From the NCBI GenBank assembly GCA_002840115.1, contig PGZG01000062.1, forward strand, positions 1 to 9,754: a stretch of 9,754 nt of DNA, written 5' to 3'. Source of the DNA: Gammaproteobacteria bacterium HGW-Gammaproteobacteria-14 (lineage in GTDB: Bacteria > Pseudomonadota > Gammaproteobacteria > Pseudomonadales > Alcanivoracaceae). The notes under the pieces are model-generated. The model was not told the origin of the DNA. It searched no databases and saw only the letters and a list, made by a program, of their open reading frames with translations. Each line of letters opens with the position of its first letter. The stretch's first letter is position 1. The translations under genes and the position numbers were made by a program. This document shows, piece after piece, positions 6,447-9,754 of this stretch.

Positions 6447-8117
6447 TTACTCGTTGCCGCCCATCTGTGCCTTGATCAGGTCACCAATGGTTTTCGGCGC
6501 CTGAGCGTCCTGACGCAAGGCTTCTACCGCTTCCTGCTCGTCCTTCACGTCTTTCGACTTGATGGACAGGTTGATGATGCGGTTTTTGCGATCCACCGAG
6601 GTGATCTTCGCTTCCACTTCATCACCGACCTTGAGGACGGCAGAGACGTCTTCTACCCGGTCACGGGACACTTCGGAGGCCTTGATAGTACCTTCCACGG
6701 TGTCTGCGAGCTCGACGGTGGCAGTCTTCTGGTCAACGGCAATAACCTTGCCTTTAACCACAGCGCCTTTGTCGTTCTCAGAAACATACTGACCGAACGG
6801 ATCGCTTGTCAACTGCTTGATTCCAAGGGAAATTCGCTCGCGCTCCGGATCGATGGACAGAATCACGGTGTCGATCTCGTCACCCTTGGCAAACTTGCGA
6901 ACAGCATCTTCGCCGGTTTCTTCCCAGGAGATGTCAGACAGGTGCACCAGACCATCGATGCCGCCTTCCAGACCAATGAAGATACCGAAGTCGGTGATCG
7001 ACTTGATCTTGCCGCTGACTTTGTCGTCTTTCTGGTACTTGGTACCGAAGGATTCCCACGGATTTGCCTGGCACTGCTTGATACCCAGGGAAATACGACG
7101 ACGGTCCTGCTCGATATCGAGGATCATCACGTCGACATCGTCGCCAATGGAAACGACTTTGGACGGATGAATGTTCTTGTTGGTCCAATCCATTTCGGAC
7201 ACGTGCACCAGACCTTCCACGCCTTCTTCGATTTCGGCAAAGCAGCCATAGTCGGTGAGGTTGGTGATCTTCGCTTTGACCTTGGCACCCTGTGGGTAGC
7301 GGGCCACGATGTCGTGCCACGGATCTTCGCCCAACTGCTTGAGGCCGAGGGAAACGCGCATCTTGTCACGGTCAAACTTGAGTACCTTGACTTCGATTTC
7401 CTGACCCACTTCCACGATCTCGGAGGGATGCTTGATACGCTTCCAGGCCATGTCGGTGATGTGCAGCAGGCCGTCGATGCCGCCGAGGTCAACGAACGCA
7501 CCGTAATCGGTAAGGTTCTTGACGATACCTTTAACAACCATAGCTTCCTGCAGCGACTCAAGCAGCTGGTCGCGCTCGGCACTGTGTTCGGCTTCCATCA
7601 CAGCGCGGCGGGAAACGACCACGTTGTTGCGCTTGGCGTCGAGCTTGATAACTTTGAAGTCCAGCTCTTTGCCTTCCAGATGGGCAACGTCGCGCACCGG
7701 ACGGATATCGACCAGGGAGCCTGGCAGGAACGCACGGATAAGGCCAACGTCGACGGTGAAACCGCCTTTGACCTTGCCGCTGATAATACCTTTGACGATG
7801 GCGGTCTTCTCGAAAGCCTCTTCGAGTTCCGTCCAGATTTCAGCGCGCTTGGCTTTTTCGCGCGACAGGCGGGTGAAGCCCAGGCCATCATCGATGGCAT
7901 CAACGGCAACTTCGACTTCGTCGCCAACATTGATTTCCAGTTCACCACGCTCATTAACAAATTCTTCGCGTGCAATCACACCCTCGGACTTCAGTCCGGC
8001 ATTCACGGTGATCCAATCGCTATCAATGGCCACTACGGTGCCGCGAATAATCGCGCCACGGGCAACATCGAGATCTTTAAGGCTTTCTTCAAACAGTTCG
8101 GCGAATGATTCGCTCAT
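6447..8117 (-). CDS. rpsA: 30S ribosomal protein S1
   Basis: RNA-binding ribosomal protein of 556 residues (E. coli 557) that helps the 30S subunit bind and unfold mRNA leaders. Six S1 (OB-fold) domains follow in order, at about residues 21-87, 105-171, 192-260, 277-347, 364-434 and 451-520. Domains 3-5 show the repeated marks N-L-T-D-Y-G-A-F, N-L-T-D-Y-G-C-F and S-I-T-D-F-G-I-F, each closing with S-L-G-(L/I)-K-Q. The N-terminus M-S-E-S-F-A-E-L-F-E-E-S-L matches the ribosome-binding start of the family. The ATG at 8117 is chosen; a GTG one codon earlier is in frame but not needed. Only a weak AGGG precedes it, in keeping with the poor Shine-Dalgarno known for E. coli rpsA, which is autoregulated through its leader. 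Codon use is strongly biased: after codon 4 there is no TTA, CTA or TCA codon. Confidence 0.98.
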   Translation of the reverse strand: MSESFAELFEESLKDLDVARGAIIRGTVVAIDSDWITVNAGLKSEGVIAREEFVNERGELEINVGDEVEVAVDAIDDGLGFTRLSREKAKRAEIWTELEEAFEKTAIVKGIISGKVKGGFTVDVGLIRAFLPGSLVDIRPVRDVAHLEGKELDFKVIKLDAKRNNVVVSRRAVMEAEHSAERDQLLESLQEAMVVKGIVKNLTDYGAFVDLGGIDGLLHITDMAWKRIKHPSEIVEVGQEIEVKVLKFDRDKMRVSLGLKQLGEDPWHDIVARYPQGAKVKAKITNLTDYGCFAEIEEGVEGLVHVSEMDWTNKNIHPSKVVSIGDDVDVMILDIEQDRRRISLGIKQCQANPWESFGTKYQKDDKVSGKIKSITDFGIFIGLEGGIDGLVHLSDISWEETGEDAVRKFAKGDEIDTVILSIDPERERISLGIKQLTSDPFGQYVSENDKGAVVKGKVIAVDQKTATVELADTVEGTIKASEVSRDRVEDVSAVLKVGDEVEAKITSVDRKNRIINLSIKSKDVKDEQEAVEALRQDAQAPKTIGDLIKAQMGGNE

Positions 8118-8138
8118 CACAAATACCCTACGGTTTAA

Positions 8139-8160
8139 CCATACCAGCCAGCAGGTATGG
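8139..8160 (-). promoter_or_regulatory. Hairpin in the rpsA leader, candidate S1 autoregulatory element
   Basis: A perfect 7-bp inverted repeat, CCATACC and GGTATGG, encloses an 8-base loop. It ends 21 bases upstream of the rpsA ATG, inside the presumed 5' leader. In E. coli and other gammaproteobacteria the rpsA leader folds into several hairpins that give efficient initiation without a strong Shine-Dalgarno and allow repression by free S1. Position, lack of a strong Shine-Dalgarno and gene identity support the same role here; the loop sequence itself was not matched to the known model. Confidence 0.55.
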
Positions 8161-8231
8161 GCAGCTTTAAGTTAGATTAATCGACGGCCTTGCTGGTTTA
8201 CTTTTGCGACCGAACGTTAACCTGCCCGCGC

Positions 8232-8259
8232 GCATTATCACGACCATTCGCGATAATGC
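8232..8259 (-). repeat. Inverted repeat just after cmk
   Basis: GCATTATC at 8232-8239 and GATAATGC at 8252-8259 form a perfect 8-bp stem. Inside, after one mismatched pair, CGA and TCG add three more pairs around a 4-base loop. It begins seven bases after the cmk stop on the minus strand. No T run follows (the next bases are GCGCGGGCAGG), so it is not an intrinsic terminator. It could stabilise the cmk 3' end, be a processing site, or bind a dimeric regulator near an rpsA promoter. Confidence 0.5.
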
Positions 8260-8266
8260 AGTGTGC

Positions 8267-8983
8267 TCAAACGAGAGTGCGTTTGCGCGCTTCGCCAAGA
8301 ATCCGATCGAGCACGTCATCAATCGTGAGCGGTGTGCTGTCGATCACCAACGCATCGTCGGCGGGCTTCAGCGGTGCCACATCACGGTTCATATCGCGCT
8401 CATCCCGGTTGCGGATGTCCTCGACAAGGGCGGCGAGATTAGCATCAAACCCCTTTTCCTTCAACTGGTTATAGCGCCTGCGGGCACGTTCTTCGGGGCT
8501 GGCGGTGAGGTAGATTTTCAGAGGGGCTCTGGTGAACACCACGGTGCCCATATCGCGGCCGTCGGCCACCAGCCCCGGCGGCTGGGCGAAGGACTGCTGA
8601 CGGGCCATAAGAGCATCCCGCACCGGCTGATGAACCGCTACCCGGCTGGCTAACTCGCCTACCTCTTCCGTACGCAGAAAGTCAGACACATCGACACCGG
8701 CCAGTTCAATCAGCAAATCTCCACGCTGTTCGATAAACCGGGCAGGCAGATCACGGGCCAACGGCACCAGTGCGTCCGAGTCTTCCAGAGACACACCGAG
8801 ATTGCGCGCATGCAGCCCCAAGAGGCGATAAAGTGCTCCGGAATCAAGAAGATGCCAGCCCAGCGCCACCGCCACCCGGCGCGCAATGGTGCCCTTGCCA
8901 GAGGACACCGGGCCATCGATGGTAATCACGCTGACGGCCTGGGTTGAGGATTGGGAGGCGGGCTGAGCCATCACTTGGGTCAT
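8267..8983 (-). CDS. cmk: Cytidylate kinase
   Basis: Phosphorylates CMP and dCMP to the diphosphates with ATP in the cytoplasm, recycling nucleotides from RNA and lipid turnover. The protein has 238 residues (E. coli 227). The P-loop is I-D-G-P-V-S-S-G-K-G-T at residues 22-32. L-D-S-G-A-L-Y-R follows at 47-53, V-A-D-G-R-D-M-G-T-V-V-F at 139-150 and a lid/insert region S-P-E-E-R-A-R-R-R at 162-170. R-D-x-x-P-L and the C-terminal I-D-S-T motif are also present. The start is set to ATG 8983, which shares its A with the last base of the aroA TGA and has GGAG eight bases upstream. TTG 8986 and ATG 8971 are alternatives; the first 15 residues are a low-complexity Gln/Ser stretch before the conserved core. 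The aroA-cmk-rpsA order suggests one operon. Confidence 0.96.
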   Translation of the reverse strand: MTQVMAQPASQSSTQAVSVITIDGPVSSGKGTIARRVAVALGWHLLDSGALYRLLGLHARNLGVSLEDSDALVPLARDLPARFIEQRGDLLIELAGVDVSDFLRTEEVGELASRVAVHQPVRDALMARQQSFAQPPGLVADGRDMGTVVFTRAPLKIYLTASPEERARRRYNQLKEKGFDANLAALVEDIRNRDERDMNRDVAPLKPADDALVIDSTPLTIDDVLDRILGEARKRTLV

Positions 8984-9754
8984 CAATCCTGCTCCACGGT
9001 CAGCTTCAGACCGGCGGCGGAAGCCAGCTCGGCGAAGGCCGGGAACGAAGTTGCCACATTGGCGCAGTCATGGATCAGGATCGGAGCCGTAGCCCTCAGC
9101 GAGGCGATGGCAAAGCTCATGGCGATGCGGTGGTCACCATGGGCATAGACTTCGCCGCCGCCATACTGGCCACCGCGAATACGAATGCCATCCTCGTACA
9201 CTTCGTTGTCGACCCCCAGGGTGGTCAAGCCATCGGCCATCACCTGAATACGGTCAGACTCTTTAACGCGCAGCTCTTCGGCACCGTGGAGAATGGTGTC
9301 ACCCTCGGCATTCGCCGCAGCTACAAACAGTACCGGGAACTCATCAATGGCCAGCGGCACGAGCGCTTCCGGAATAGTGATCCCTTTCAGTTTGGCGCTG
9401 CGAACACGGATATCCGCCACCGGCTCACCGCCAGCATCGCGTTGATTTTCAAGGGTAATATCCGCCCCCATCAGTTTGAGAATATCGATAATGCCGGTGC
9501 GAGTGGGGTTAATGCCCACATGACGCAGTAGCAGCTCGGAGCCTTCGGCGATAGAGGCGCCGACAAGGAAAAACGCCGCTGAGGAAATGTCCGCAGGCAC
9601 TTCCAGCGCACAGGCGGTCAGTTTGCCGCCGCCGGTCACCCGACTGGTGGCGCCTTCGCGCACCACGTTATAACCAAAGCCCGCCAACATACGCTCGGTA
9701 TGGTCACGGGTTGGCGCCGGCTCGGTCACCGAGGTTTCGCCGTCGGCATACAGT
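8983..9754 (-). CDS. aroA: 3-phosphoshikimate 1-carboxyvinyltransferase (EPSP synthase), C-terminal part
   Basis: Cytoplasmic shikimate-pathway enzyme that joins shikimate 3-phosphate and PEP to give EPSP, on the way to chorismate and aromatic amino acids. Only the last 256 codons are in the window; the gene continues beyond 9754. The reading frame is open to the window edge, entering with L-Y-A-D-G-E-T-S before V-T-E-P-A-P-T-R-D-H-T-E-R-M, so the GTG at 9729 is an internal valine. Other family marks are D-I-S-S-A-A-F-F, N-P-T-R-T-G, V-P-L-A-I-D-E-F-P (catalytic Asp region), E-L-R-V-K-E-S-D-R-I and G-D-H-R-I-A-M-S near the end. In Pseudomonas and several relatives aroA is fused behind prephenate dehydrogenase (tyrA); the upstream part needed to see this is missing. 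The TGA shares one base with the cmk ATG. Confidence 0.97.
   Translation of the reverse strand, partial: LYADGETSVTEPAPTRDHTERMLAGFGYNVVREGATSRVTGGGKLTACALEVPADISSAAFFLVGASIAEGSELLLRHVGINPTRTGIIDILKLMGADITLENQRDAGGEPVADIRVRSAKLKGITIPEALVPLAIDEFPVLFVAAANAEGDTILHGAEELRVKESDRIQVMADGLTTLGVDNEVYEDGIRIRGGQYGGGEVYAHGDHRIAMSFAIASLRATAPILIHDCANVATSFPAFAELASAAGLKLTVEQD

Noticed and set aside
6294..8108. Open frame of about 600 codons on the plus strand opposite rpsA
   Set aside because: It is in exact codon register with rpsA, so it stays open only because the highly expressed rpsA avoids TTA, CTA and TCA codons (its stop is the TCA at rpsA codon 4). It also runs through the REP pair and resembles no known protein.
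1..9754. Mobile elements, tRNA/rRNA genes, CRISPR arrays, toxin-antitoxin or defence genes
   Set aside because: None seen on either strand. The window is filled by recognisable housekeeping and polysaccharide-export genes, and no unexplained stretch longer than about 250 bases remains.

Overview
The window reads as an ordinary chromosomal stretch of a gammaproteobacterium. Its S1, IHF-beta, LapB and PyrF proteins resemble those of Pseudomonas and Oceanospirillales-type bacteria, the base composition is moderately GC-rich, and it carries a Pseudomonas-style REP pair (AGGAGCGGCCTTG arms). An Alcanivorax-like or neighbouring marine genus would fit, but that is an impression from protein similarity and has not been tested. 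Every credible gene is on the minus strand, so the window is read from high to low coordinates.

Housekeeping half (9754 to 3869, in transcription order): the 3' part of aroA (shikimate pathway), cmk (CMP/dCMP kinase), rpsA (ribosomal protein S1), ihfB (IHF beta subunit), lapA and lapB (envelope proteins that govern LPS synthesis) and pyrF (OMP decarboxylase). Many junctions are tight: aroA/cmk share one base, lapA/lapB overlap as ATGA, and lapB/pyrF abut as TGA-ATG. The two larger gaps hold structured DNA. Between cmk and rpsA there are two inverted repeats, one inside the presumed S1 autoregulatory leader. Between rpsA and ihfB there is a head-to-head REP pair followed by a T run, which could act as an attenuator.

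Linker (3868 to 3219): a small secreted ComEA-type helix-hairpin-helix protein, then about 250 bases without a gene. That gap contains a hairpin followed by T-rich sequence (possible terminator), a short palindrome and a -10-like hexamer, which probably separate the housekeeping unit from the polysaccharide unit.

Polysaccharide half (3218 to 1): wzi, wza, wzb and the first 50 codons of wzc, in the order known from E. coli group 1 capsule loci. Their products are an outer-membrane capsule anchor, the export lipoprotein, the low-molecular-weight tyrosine phosphatase and the tyrosine autokinase/co-polymerase. The glycosyltransferases that would define the polymer should lie beyond position 1. 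I found no mobile element, tRNA, rRNA or CRISPR array, and no convincing new system. The points most worth a second look are the position of the capsule module next to rpsA-ihfB-lapAB, the REP pair and the rpsA leader structures.
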